This document shows, one piece after another, positions 51,855 to 58,592 of a stretch of DNA of 64,000 bases (position 1 is its first letter; each line of letters begins with the position of its first letter). The position numbers and the translations under genes are program-made. The DNA is from an uncultured Christensenella sp. Its GTDB lineage: Bacteria > Bacillota > Clostridia > Christensenellales > Pumilibacteraceae. Location of the stretch: positions 10,171 to 74,170 of the forward strand of contig CAJUGC010000007.1 of the NCBI GenBank assembly GCA_910585955.1. Reading direction: 5' to 3'. Under the pieces are notes generated by a model, which had not been told where the DNA came from, made no database searches, and was given only the letters and a program-made list of their open reading frames with translations.

Positions 51855-51968
51855 ATGATCGACGTAAGAAAGATATTCGAAAGCGAAACCGACCCGGACG
51901 GTTGGTACACGGGCGCGCCCGAAGGCGGCGAATACGAAGAACCCGTCCAGGACGCAGACGACCTTTAA
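51855..51968 (+). CDS. Tiny acidic protein (37 residues)
   Basis: Starts MIDVRKIFESETDPDG and ends EEPVQDADDL: Asp/Glu-rich, with one Trp-Tyr pair. A strong ribosome binding site (GGAGG, 7 nt before the ATG) and normal codon use for this genome support translation. It sits alone between ppa (divergent, 70 nt away) and the protease gene (convergent, 10 nt away). No family is recognised. It could be a small regulator or a partner of one of its neighbours; there is no evidence for either. Confidence 0.6.
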   Translation: MIDVRKIFESETDPDGWYTGAPEGGEYEEPVQDADDL

Positions 51969-51977
51969 AACTTAATC

Positions 51978-52754
51978 TTAACCGAAATACGGAAGATATT
52001 TGCGGATAAAATCGATCACTATATCCGACGGTATCTCGTATTTCATGCCGTCGGCGTGCTCGTTTTCACTGAGCATTGCCGCCGCAACATGTACGCCTAT
52101 AACTTTGCCGCGCTCGTTGAAAACAGGTCCGCCCGAATTGCCGCCGTTAGTCGCACAGTCTGTCATGATGCGAGGACGTCCTTCAACAGTACGTCTGCGA
52201 TCGCTTACTATGCCGCGAGTTATGCAGGTGCCGTGACCGAGCGAATTGCCTATGACGAACACCGGCTCACCCGTGCGGACGTTTGAAAAGTCCTCGAACT
52301 CGAGCACGGTCGCTTTTTCGGGCACGCTTGCGAGCTTAAGGAGCGCAAGGTCGTCTCCGCGATAGTATTCTCCGCTTCCCGCCACGCTGCCCACGCCTAT
52401 AACTCGAGCCGTGACGCGTTGACCCGCGATATTTACGTTGACGCTTCCGACGGCTTCACTGCCGTTCAGAACAACATGAGCGTTCGTAATCCCGTAGCCG
52501 TCGCGCGTAATCAAAAGTCCGCTTCCCGAAAACACGCCTCTGTTGCTCTTCCAGCTTATCTCGAGCACGCCGCCGACCGTACTTTCGAAAATGTCTACTC
52601 CGTTCTGGTTATTGACGCTTGCCTGCGTGCGCGAACTTACCGCCGCCGCAACCTCGAAATCTTCGGCGGAAAACGCGGCTCCGCAAAAGTTACACTTATA
52701 ATTGCCGCCTCCGAGGTCTTTACAGCTGCCGCCGCAGTTCTTGCAAGTTTTCAT
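51978..52754 (-). CDS. Zinc-ribbon trypsin-like serine protease (HtrA-like, no signal, no PDZ)
   Basis: 258 residues. A four-Cys zinc ribbon opens the protein (CKNCGGSCKD...CNFCG, residues 4-24), then a chymotrypsin-fold domain with an intact catalytic triad: H93 in NAHVV, D135 in DDLALLKL and S207 in GNSGGP. No signal peptide or membrane helix is seen, so it should act in the cytosol, unlike typical HtrA/DegP proteases; there is no PDZ domain. Ribosome binding site AGGAG 7 nt before the ATG. Last gene of the ESCRT-like operon, 23 nt after the AAA+ gene; the zinc ribbon echoes those of the SPFH protein in the same operon. A role in turnover of complex components or a regulatory cut is plausible. 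Confidence 0.85.
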   Translation of the reverse strand: MKTCKNCGGSCKDLGGGNYKCNFCGAAFSAEDFEVAAAVSSRTQASVNNQNGVDIFESTVGGVLEISWKSNRGVFSGSGLLITRDGYGITNAHVVLNGSEAVGSVNVNIAGQRVTARVIGVGSVAGSGEYYRGDDLALLKLASVPEKATVLEFEDFSNVRTGEPVFVIGNSLGHGTCITRGIVSDRRRTVEGRPRIMTDCATNGGNSGGPVFNERGKVIGVHVAAAMLSENEHADGMKYEIPSDIVIDFIRKYLPYFG

Positions 52755-52777
52755 ACAGAATCTCCTTTAAAGTATTG

Positions 52778-54877
52778 TTATTCGTTCGAGCCCTTCCACT
52801 CGAGCAATTTTTCTATGTCCTCGCTTTGCACCGAAGACGTGACTTTTTCGAATGCCGCGACTACGTCGTCGTTGCAAAGTTTCTTTTCTCCCGTTTTTAT
52901 CGCACGCAAAGCGGATTGCTCCTCCGCTTTATCGAGAAGCGCTGTTATGTCCGAACCGTTAAAACCGTTTGACTTTTCGACTGCCGCCGCAACGTCTATG
53001 TCGTCGGATACTGCCACTATGCCCTTTTCGCGTATCTTTTCGATTCGACGCATAAGCATATATTCGCGCGCGGGCGCGTCGGGCAATCCCACATACACGC
53101 GCGTACCGAATCGTCCCGGGCGAACGAAAGCGCTGTCTACATCCCACGGCTTGTTTGTAGCCGCTATAAGGAAGAGAATGTTGTCCTTCTTTTTGCCGTA
53201 CGATTCTATGCCCTGAAGCTGGGACAGAAGCTCGCTTCGAAGCTGTTTTGCGTATTGCGATTTCGTAGACTTGGGGGAAATCGAATCCATTTCGTCAAAG
53301 TAAATGACGGCGCACGGAAATTCACGAGCCTGTGCAAACAGCGCACGCACGGCTTTTTCCGTATTGCCCACGCCTTGATTGAGAAGATCGGACGGCTTTA
53401 CGGAGCAGAACTTTGCGCCTATCTCGTTGGCTATCGCCGCCGCTATCATGGTTTTGCCCGTGCCCGGAGGTCCGTACAGCAATAGTCCTCCACCGCTCTT
53501 TCTGACGTAACCCTCGAATACCTCCGGGTTTTGCAGAGGCAACAGAACTTTTACGCGCACGACTTCCTTTACGTCGTCCAGCCCTGCAATATCGTCGAAA
53601 TTTATTACGGGCAGACTGTCCCAATCGAATTTGTATTCGCTTGCCGGTCCCGTGCCTTCTTCGAGCACTTTCTCCTCGGGCGTAAGCGCTTTGTCATCTT
53701 TAGGCGCCGGCTTAGGCGGCTCGGACTTAGGCTTAGGCGGCTCGTTTCTTTGAGAAGTCTCTTTGGACGCGACTGGCTCGCAATAGCGTACCTCGGACGG
53801 AAGGTCGTCTATCGTAATGGTAGTCATAGTATCGTTGTCGGGGTCGGAAAGTCTCGCCACTCTTCCCGACTGACGCGTGACGATGTTCTCGAAAAGGTTG
53901 CGCACGTCTCTTCCGTTTCCGAAATTCTCGTTCCTGTTCTCATAGAGACTGCGGAAATAGTCCTTGAGCGCAAAGCGAGCGTCCGCATCCACCGCATAAT
54001 GATTTTTCTTGCAAGTCACATCGAATATTCCGTATAACTCGCTTCCGTTGTAATCGTCGAAGTTTATGAACGTCTTAAAACGCGAGCGAAGTCCCGGATT
54101 CGACTTTATGAACTTCTCCATGGGCTTGTCGTAACCCGCGACTATGACGACGAGATTAGAGCGTTTGTCCTCCATTTCCTTTAAAAGCGTATCTATAGCT
54201 TCCTGCCCGAAATCGTTTGCACCGCCGTTTGCAAGCGCATACGCTTCGTCTATGAACAGCACGCCGCCGTACGCCTTTTTGAGTACGTCTTTTGTCTTGA
54301 CCGCAGTCTGTCCCACATAGCCCGCAACAAGCCCGCTTCTGTCCACCTCGACGAGCTGACCCTCCGACAGTATGCCGAGCGCACAATAAATCTGCGCCAT
54401 AAGTCTGGCGACCGTCGTCTTACCCGTGCCCGGATTGCCCGTAAATACGAGATGATACGACATATCGGGGACGGGAAGTCCTCTGTCTTTACGCATTTTA
54501 AAGACTTTTATTTGGTCTATCCAATCGCCGACTTTGCTTTTGACGGTAGAAAGGCCGACGAGAGCATTGAGACGAGAGAGCGCTTCCTCAAGCGAAATTT
54601 TTTCGTTTTTCACCGCAGTCACGGAGCTTGAAGTCTCTTCCTCTTGTACCGCCTTTTTCTCTACGCCTATGCTTTCGGCTTTCTCGATAAGACTCTTTGC
54701 ACGGTTGAAACGCGCCTTTTGCAGCTCGCCTTCGCTTGCCTTTGCCATTTTCAGCATTTGCTCTGCGGCAAGCATGAAATAGCGTTTTGCCAAGAACTTA
54801 TCGCCTTTCTCGAGACAAGATTTTGCCTTGCCGAAATACAAGTCGAAAGTCTCGCTAAGCATACTCAGATTATCCAT
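52778..54877 (-). CDS. MIT-domain double AAA+ ATPase (CbxX-type plus Vps4-like module)
   Basis: 699 residues. An N-terminal three-helix MIT-like domain (about 8-70; YFGKAKSCLEKGDKFLAKRYF) is followed by a first AAA+ module of the CbxX/CfqX-SpoVK family (Walker A GNPGTGKT 147-154, Walker B VLFIDEA 206-212). A Pro/Lys-rich linker comes next (about 378-400). The second AAA+ module resembles Vps4/katanin/FtsH-type ATPases (Walker A GPPGTGKT 469-476, Walker B with D528-E529, sensor AATNKP 572-577, Arg fingers R586 and R589 in FVRPGRFGTR, and a PDAPAREYML SRH neighbour). MIT domains bind ESCRT-III tails in eukaryotes and archaea, and the two genes upstream encode ESCRT-III-like proteins, so this is the likely disassembly or remodelling motor. 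All key residues are present. Confidence 0.9.
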   Translation of the reverse strand: MDNLSMLSETFDLYFGKAKSCLEKGDKFLAKRYFMLAAEQMLKMAKASEGELQKARFNRAKSLIEKAESIGVEKKAVQEEETSSSVTAVKNEKISLEEALSRLNALVGLSTVKSKVGDWIDQIKVFKMRKDRGLPVPDMSYHLVFTGNPGTGKTTVARLMAQIYCALGILSEGQLVEVDRSGLVAGYVGQTAVKTKDVLKKAYGGVLFIDEAYALANGGANDFGQEAIDTLLKEMEDKRSNLVVIVAGYDKPMEKFIKSNPGLRSRFKTFINFDDYNGSELYGIFDVTCKKNHYAVDADARFALKDYFRSLYENRNENFGNGRDVRNLFENIVTRQSGRVARLSDPDNDTMTTITIDDLPSEVRYCEPVASKETSQRNEPPKPKSEPPKPAPKDDKALTPEEKVLEEGTGPASEYKFDWDSLPVINFDDIAGLDDVKEVVRVKVLLPLQNPEVFEGYVRKSGGGLLLYGPPGTGKTMIAAAIANEIGAKFCSVKPSDLLNQGVGNTEKAVRALFAQAREFPCAVIYFDEMDSISPKSTKSQYAKQLRSELLSQLQGIESYGKKKDNILFLIAATNKPWDVDSAFVRPGRFGTRVYVGLPDAPAREYMLMRRIEKIREKGIVAVSDDIDVAAAVEKSNGFNGSDITALLDKAEEQSALRAIKTGEKKLCNDDVVAAFEKVTSSVQSEDIEKLLEWKGSNE

Positions 54878-54910
54878 TCAATACCTCTCTGATTTTTTTT
54901 CGGATCGGAA

Positions 54911-54944
54911 ATCGCCGCCGAACTTCAAATAAGCCGACGGCGAT
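54911..54944 (-). promoter_or_regulatory. Hairpin between the ESCRT-III-like gene and the AAA+ gene
   Basis: A 10-bp stem (ATCGCCGTCG / CGGCGGCGAT, one G-U pair) with a 14-nt loop, 10 nt after the stop of the 54954-55526 gene and 34 nt before the AAA+ start. No U-run. Possibly a stabiliser or partial block that keeps the ATPase at lower level than the filament subunits. Confidence 0.45.
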
Positions 54945-54953
54945 ACAACGCTC

Positions 54954-55526
54954 TTATATGCCCGAATCTATTTTCTTTTTCAGGGCTTCGAGTTCCTTGT
55001 CTATCATGCTTTCGGTCATGCCGTCCGCCGCCGCGGTATTCGTGAACAACGCCTCGATCTCGGCGTTTTCGCTCTCGCTCGACATCGTGCCCGTCGAAAA
55101 AGCGGACTGTGTGTCGTCCATGAAATTCTCGAGCTGTTCCGTCTGCATTTCCATACCCATCATGGCTTCGTTGAACTGCTTTTGAACCTTTAAGAAATCT
55201 TTTTCTTTCGTGATTTTCATCATATCTTTGGAAAGCGAACTCATGCCGTCCAAAAACTGCACTGTCATCTGCGACATATCCTTCATCTGCGAGGTTATTT
55301 CGAAATTAAGCTTCATCTCATACACTCGCTTTTGCTGCGTGAGCGTCATTTTAAGTCCGGACAGCGCAAGATTATACTGAGCGGTCAAGCCCTTTTGCTT
55401 CGCCGTCTTGCCGGCTTCTATGTAAACTTTTTTTTGCTCCTCGAGCTTTTGTATCTGCTTGTTCATGGTGTTGATCGTCTTATTGATCAACATCTTCTTT
55501 TCAAGTTCTTTTTTCGTATTTGCCAT
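54954..55526 (-). CDS. ESCRT-III/Snf7-like helical protein (first of two)
   Basis: 190 residues, almost all helical. A basic N-terminal helical hairpin (KKELEKKMLINKTINTMNKQIQKLEEQKK, then TAQYNLALSGLKMTLTQQKRVYEMKLNFE) is followed by a Met-rich helix (MKDMSQMTVQFLDGMSSLSKDMM). Next come a segment like the MxxMxxxFExxxxDL core of Vps2/Did2 proteins (FNEAMMGMEMQTEQLENFMDD) and an acidic NAEIEALF stretch. A C-terminal short helix, ELEALKKKIDSGI, is placed like a MIT-interacting motif. This pattern is that of CHMP1/Did2-type ESCRT-III. Next to an MIT-AAA+ gene, a filament-forming membrane-remodelling subunit is the best guess. A weak GGAGT precedes the ATG. Confidence 0.65.
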   Translation of the reverse strand: MANTKKELEKKMLINKTINTMNKQIQKLEEQKKVYIEAGKTAKQKGLTAQYNLALSGLKMTLTQQKRVYEMKLNFEITSQMKDMSQMTVQFLDGMSSLSKDMMKITKEKDFLKVQKQFNEAMMGMEMQTEQLENFMDDTQSAFSTGTMSSESENAEIEALFTNTAAADGMTESMIDKELEALKKKIDSGI

Positions 55527-55560
55527 TATCTAAATCATACTCCATTTTAATAAAATCGGT

Positions 55561-55670
55561 TGAAGCGCTCTTTCACGCAAGTCTTGTCACCTCTTTCGTG
55601 GCTTGGAATCGACATAGCACGCAAGACGGACAAAAGCGGCACGCCGCCGAAACGTGATAAATGCGTTTCA
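55561..55670 (-). repeat. Stop-codon-anchored palindromic element, copy D
   Basis: 8-bp terminal inverted repeats TGAAACGC / GCGCTTCA (one mismatch, G-U in RNA), the first including the TGA stop of the 55668-56261 gene. It shares CATTTATC, GGCGG and GTGCTATGTC with copies B and C. It fills the gap between the two ESCRT-III-like genes. Confidence 0.6.
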
Positions 55671-56261
55671 GATATCGGTTGCGTCCGCCTTTACCTTAGG
55701 CGTTTCGGAGAACATCTCCTCCTCGTCCGCGACCTGTTCCTCTTCCTCGAACATTGCGAGAAGCGCGTTGTCTTGCTCGTTCATGCCGTAAATAGTCTGA
55801 TTTACGTCGTACGCCTCTTCTATGCCTTTAAACGTCTCGTCCGCAGACGTCAGCACATCCTCTGCGGCGACTCTCGTATTCAGCGTCTTATTGAGGAACT
55901 TCGCAAGTCCTTTCTGATCGGCAAGGAGATTCCCGAGCGACGCTTTCGACGTGTTTTTGAAAAACTTGTTGTCGTCTATGGCGTTTTTGAGTTTTTGAAG
56001 CATTTGGATATTGTACATTATGTACATATCGCGTTGCACGCTCTGTTCACGTTCGGCTTTTAAGGCATTTATCTTTTTAGCGTACAAAAGTTTAAGACTT
56101 TTATCCTTTTCGGCTTTGCCCTTAGCCATCATGTCGTCAATCTGCTTCTGACCGGAAAGAAGCCCGTCCTCGATTTCTTTGGACTGCTGTTCGAGCTCGC
56201 AAATAGCCTTTACGACTTCTTCACGCGTCAACTTATCGTATTTGCTTTTAAAAGGCCACAT
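55668..56261 (-). CDS. ESCRT-III/Snf7-like helical protein (second)
   Basis: 197 residues, all-helical with an acidic C-terminal tail (FEEEEQVADEEEMF). The start MWPFKSKYDKLTREEVVKA resembles the Trp/Phe-containing N-terminal membrane anchor of Snf7/CHMP4. A long helical hairpin follows (ICELEQQSKEIEDGLLSGQKQ, then LLYAKKINALKAEREQSV, and MYNIQMLQKLKNAIDDNKFF). The C-terminus is disordered and acidic, as in Snf7 relatives. Ribosome binding site GGAGG 4 nt before the ATG; spaced 11 nt from the upstream gene. Alternative: a generic coiled-coil phage-shock-type protein (PspA belongs to the same superfamily). Confidence 0.6.
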   Translation of the reverse strand: MWPFKSKYDKLTREEVVKAICELEQQSKEIEDGLLSGQKQIDDMMAKGKAEKDKSLKLLYAKKINALKAEREQSVQRDMYIMYNIQMLQKLKNAIDDNKFFKNTSKASLGNLLADQKGLAKFLNKTLNTRVAAEDVLTSADETFKGIEEAYDVNQTIYGMNEQDNALLAMFEEEEQVADEEEMFSETPKVKADATDI

Positions 56262-56272
56262 AATTCCTCCGC

Positions 56273-56599
56273 CTATATCTTAGCGTTTCTGTCTGCTAAC
56301 GTGAGCTTTATCTGCGTCAACAGATTTTCGGCCTTCTTGGTAGTCTCGCCGTCGCCTTTCGTGAGAGCTATACGCATATCGCCTATAAGGTCTCTGATTT
56401 TCTTATCGCAAGACTGGACTTCTTTCGTCTCGGTTGCTATAAGATACTTTAGCTTTTCTTGAAGCTCTTTGAGCTGATCTGTCAAATATTCGTTACCGTC
56501 CGCAAGAACCAAAAGAGCTTCGATCGCCTTATTGTTCTGCTCGACGAGTTCCTTGTCTTCGCGCGTCTTTTCCGACGCTTTCTTTTTAAAGAAAAACAT
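56273..56599 (-). CDS. Small coiled-coil protein of the ESCRT-like operon
   Basis: 108 residues starting MFFFKKKASEK, then continuous amphipathic helix (NNKAIEALLVLADGNEYLTDQLKEL, and KYLIATETKEVQSCDKKIRDL) and a basic end. The Phe/Lys start could insert into membrane, as in its neighbour. I do not recognise it; it may be a short ESCRT-III-like subunit, an adaptor or a nucleator. Ribosome binding site AAGGAG 7 nt before the ATG; 12 nt after the SPFH gene and 11 nt before the next. Confidence 0.55.
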   Translation of the reverse strand: MFFFKKKASEKTREDKELVEQNNKAIEALLVLADGNEYLTDQLKELQEKLKYLIATETKEVQSCDKKIRDLIGDMRIALTKGDGETTKKAENLLTQIKLTLADRNAKI

Positions 56600-56611
56600 A
56601 TTTTCGCTCCT

Positions 56612-57670
56612 TTACTTTAATTTGTTTCCGCAGGTTGCGCAGAACATTGCGTCGGCTTCGTTGTTGCTCCCGCACTTGGGGCAAGCGGTCTTTTCTTTCA
56701 CGAGCCTGTTGCCGCAATTAGGACAGAATATAGCGGCCGCAGTATAGGGCTTTCCGCAATTCGAGCAAAAAAGCGACGCGCCCGACGGTATGCCTGCCGC
56801 ACCGGCGCCCACACCGACGACCGGCGCATGACCTATGACTTTCAAAACGTCGTAATACGCGTTCTTGTCCTGAAGCTCGAGTTGACGCAAATACTTATCG
56901 CGCTCCCATTGCTTGTCGTCGAGACGTTCGATCTCCGCAAGATATTCTTTAAGCTTCTTTTCTCGTTCTTCCTTGAGTCGCTTTTCGGCAGCTGCGTTTT
57001 CCACAGCCGCTTTGTCGCTCGCGTCTATTCCCACCCACTCGATTATGAAGTCGGTGAGACCAACGCCCCAACTCTTTTCAAATTTAGGCGAAAGTATGCC
57101 GCCGACTGTTATACCGATGTCCTTTTTATGCGCGTCGAACTGATCGTATGTAAGCTTTCTTTCGGCAACGGCTTTCAGAAATGCGTCCGAAAACTCGTTT
57201 ACCACTTCAGCCGAAAAGCGGGTTTGGAAATCATCCTTGTCGAACTCGCGGCGAACGCCTACTACTTTACGGAAAAACTGTTCGGGATTTGCTATCGTCA
57301 CACCGAACTGACCGCGCGCACCGATGTTGACAACATGGTTGCTCGCTTCATCCCTGTAGGTAAAACGTTGCGGCGTGCCCCAGAATACGATGAGACTGCA
57401 ATCTTTGGGCATATAGATTACGTCAACCGAAAAGCCTTTCTTCCAAGCTTTTATTTCCTTACGATCGTCAAACACGTCGTAAGCTCCGCTCTTGTAAAAA
57501 CGCGCGTCTCCGCCGCCCTTTATTATATATGCGTTGTGCGTATAGGGCACTTCTATCATCGCGTGTTTGTCTCTTATCTCATCCGCCACGCGAACAAAGA
57601 GCACGCTGTTATCGTTTATGTCGGCATTGCAATGATTCTGCTCGAACTTGACAATCTGCGGTTTTCCCAT
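56612..57670 (-). CDS. SPFH/band-7-like protein with two C-terminal zinc ribbons (YdjI-like)
   Basis: 352 residues. An SPFH-type domain (about 20-225, start VLFVRVADEIRDKHAMIEVPY with YNAYI-like strand pattern and the HVVNIGARGQFGVTIANPEQF core), a charged coiled coil (about 225-270), then zinc ribbons CSNCGK...CPNCG (302-319) and CPKCGS...CATCG (330-347). The layout matches Bacillus YdjI, which lies in the pspA-ydjGHI operon, where PspA is an ESCRT-III-fold protein. No membrane helix is seen; membrane recruitment may come through partners. First gene of the operon, with ribosome binding site AAGGAG 9 nt before the ATG and a strong promoter. Confidence 0.82.
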   Translation of the reverse strand: MGKPQIVKFEQNHCNADINDNSVLFVRVADEIRDKHAMIEVPYTHNAYIIKGGGDARFYKSGAYDVFDDRKEIKAWKKGFSVDVIYMPKDCSLIVFWGTPQRFTYRDEASNHVVNIGARGQFGVTIANPEQFFRKVVGVRREFDKDDFQTRFSAEVVNEFSDAFLKAVAERKLTYDQFDAHKKDIGITVGGILSPKFEKSWGVGLTDFIIEWVGIDASDKAAVENAAAEKRLKEEREKKLKEYLAEIERLDDKQWERDKYLRQLELQDKNAYYDVLKVIGHAPVVGVGAGAAGIPSGASLFCSNCGKPYTAAAIFCPNCGNRLVKEKTACPKCGSNNEADAMFCATCGNKLK

Positions 57671-57703
57671 AAATATAATCTCCTTAAAGGTTGTTTACAA
57701 TTA

Positions 57704-57716
57704 CTATACGATATAG
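57704..57716 (-). promoter_or_regulatory. Palindrome in the leader of the ESCRT-like operon
   Basis: CTATA-CGA-TATAG, a perfect 5-bp inverted repeat 34 nt upstream of the SPFH start and just downstream of the expected transcription start. Possible operator for a dedicated regulator. Confidence 0.35.
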
Positions 57717-57738
57717 CATAATTTTTACTGTTACTAAC

Positions 57739-57767
57739 ATTATAATAGATTTTTCGGAAATAGTCAA
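57739..57767 (-). promoter_or_regulatory. Promoter of the ESCRT-like operon
   Basis: Minus strand: -35 TTGACT (57762-57767), 17-nt spacer, -10 TATAAT (57739-57744). Transcription should start near 57732, giving a leader of about 60 nt. Confidence 0.85.
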
Positions 57768-58022
57768 GAACGTAGAGATTAGAAGTAGATTAAAAAGGGA
57801 AAAATTGTTCCACTAAAACGATCGTCTTTTTTTCGCTTTCATTGAATAAATCAAACTGTTTTGACCGAATTGCCCACGCTTACCTGTTTGCCTTTTCTGT
57901 TTACGCCGTCGGGACGAAATGCGCCGTCTTAATGAATATAAGCAAAAACACGTTTAGCAAAAACGACGAAACGAAAAGCGCCTGAATTCAATCAAGCGCT
58001 TTTATCATAACGATTTCGGAAA
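57768..58022. other. Spacer between the ESCRT-like operon and the ferritin-like gene
   Basis: About 250 nt without a coding sequence that I can support. It holds the terminator at 57974-58003; the rest is AT-rich with short T-runs. Confidence 0.5.
57974..58003 (-). terminator. Terminator of the 58023-58460 gene (bidirectional form)
   Basis: Stem AAAAGCGC plus TGA with one mismatch and a 6-nt loop; U-runs arise on both strands from the AAAA/TTTT ends. Located 20 nt beyond the stop codon. Confidence 0.78.
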
Positions 58023-58460
58023 TTATAAATAGTGTTTCATCTCGTCGAGATTCTTTTGTTCGATACATTTCAGTCTATAAGCGAGATTCACCGCGTCGTC
58101 ATCGCAACTTTCGCAGTTTTTAAGCTGTTTCGTCACGTCGATTATTCCCATTGTACTACCTTGCACTACCATCTCCGCAATGTGCTCGTTCGACTTATCC
58201 ATTAGCATTTTCACGTTTATCATCGCACGGGCGCATATTCCCGTAAACTTGTCATCGGAAGGCTGTTCGCCTAATATCGCGAGTTTGTCCTTTGCCTGAC
58301 GCTCGATATGGCGATATTCGGCAACTTGAGATTCCAAAGTCGCCTTAAGCCTTTCGTCTTTTACGTCGGAAAGAACGGTTTCGAGATTGTCCGCTCCCAT
58401 TTTGGCATTTTTGCCTAAGTACTTTAAAAGTTGCGTATTCTTTTCTTTGTCGCCGTTCAT
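58023..58460 (-). CDS. Small ferritin-like four-helix protein
   Basis: 145 residues from the ATG at 58460 (AGGAG 9 nt upstream); a frame reaching 58517 has no ribosome binding site. Helical throughout, with segments like LLKYLGKNAKMGADNLETVLSDV, YRHIERQAKDKLAILGEQP and AEMVVQGSTMGIIDVTKQLKN, then an end with CESCDDD. I recall close relatives annotated only as hypothetical in Clostridia; the spacing of Glu and His is reminiscent of ferritin-like (DUF2383/PA2169-type) bundles, but a full iron site is not evident. Monocistronic, with its own terminator. Confidence 0.65.
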   Translation of the reverse strand: MNGDKEKNTQLLKYLGKNAKMGADNLETVLSDVKDERLKATLESQVAEYRHIERQAKDKLAILGEQPSDDKFTGICARAMINVKMLMDKSNEHIAEMVVQGSTMGIIDVTKQLKNCESCDDDAVNLAYRLKCIEQKNLDEMKHYL

Positions 58461-58540
58461 GATACATTTCTCCTCGAATATATTATGCATGACAAAGACA
58501 ATAGTTATGCGCGGCATTTTGTCGACGGCAAACTTTTTTG

Positions 58541-58569
58541 TTGATTTTTACCGTCTTATGATGTATAAT
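58541..58569 (+). promoter_or_regulatory. Promoter of the CPBP protease gene
   Basis: -35 TTGATT (58541-58546), 17-nt spacer, -10 TATAAT (58564-58569), about 17 nt before the ribosome binding site-to-start region. Confidence 0.8.
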
Positions 58570-58592
58570 ACCTAAAAGCGGAGGAGCGTTAC

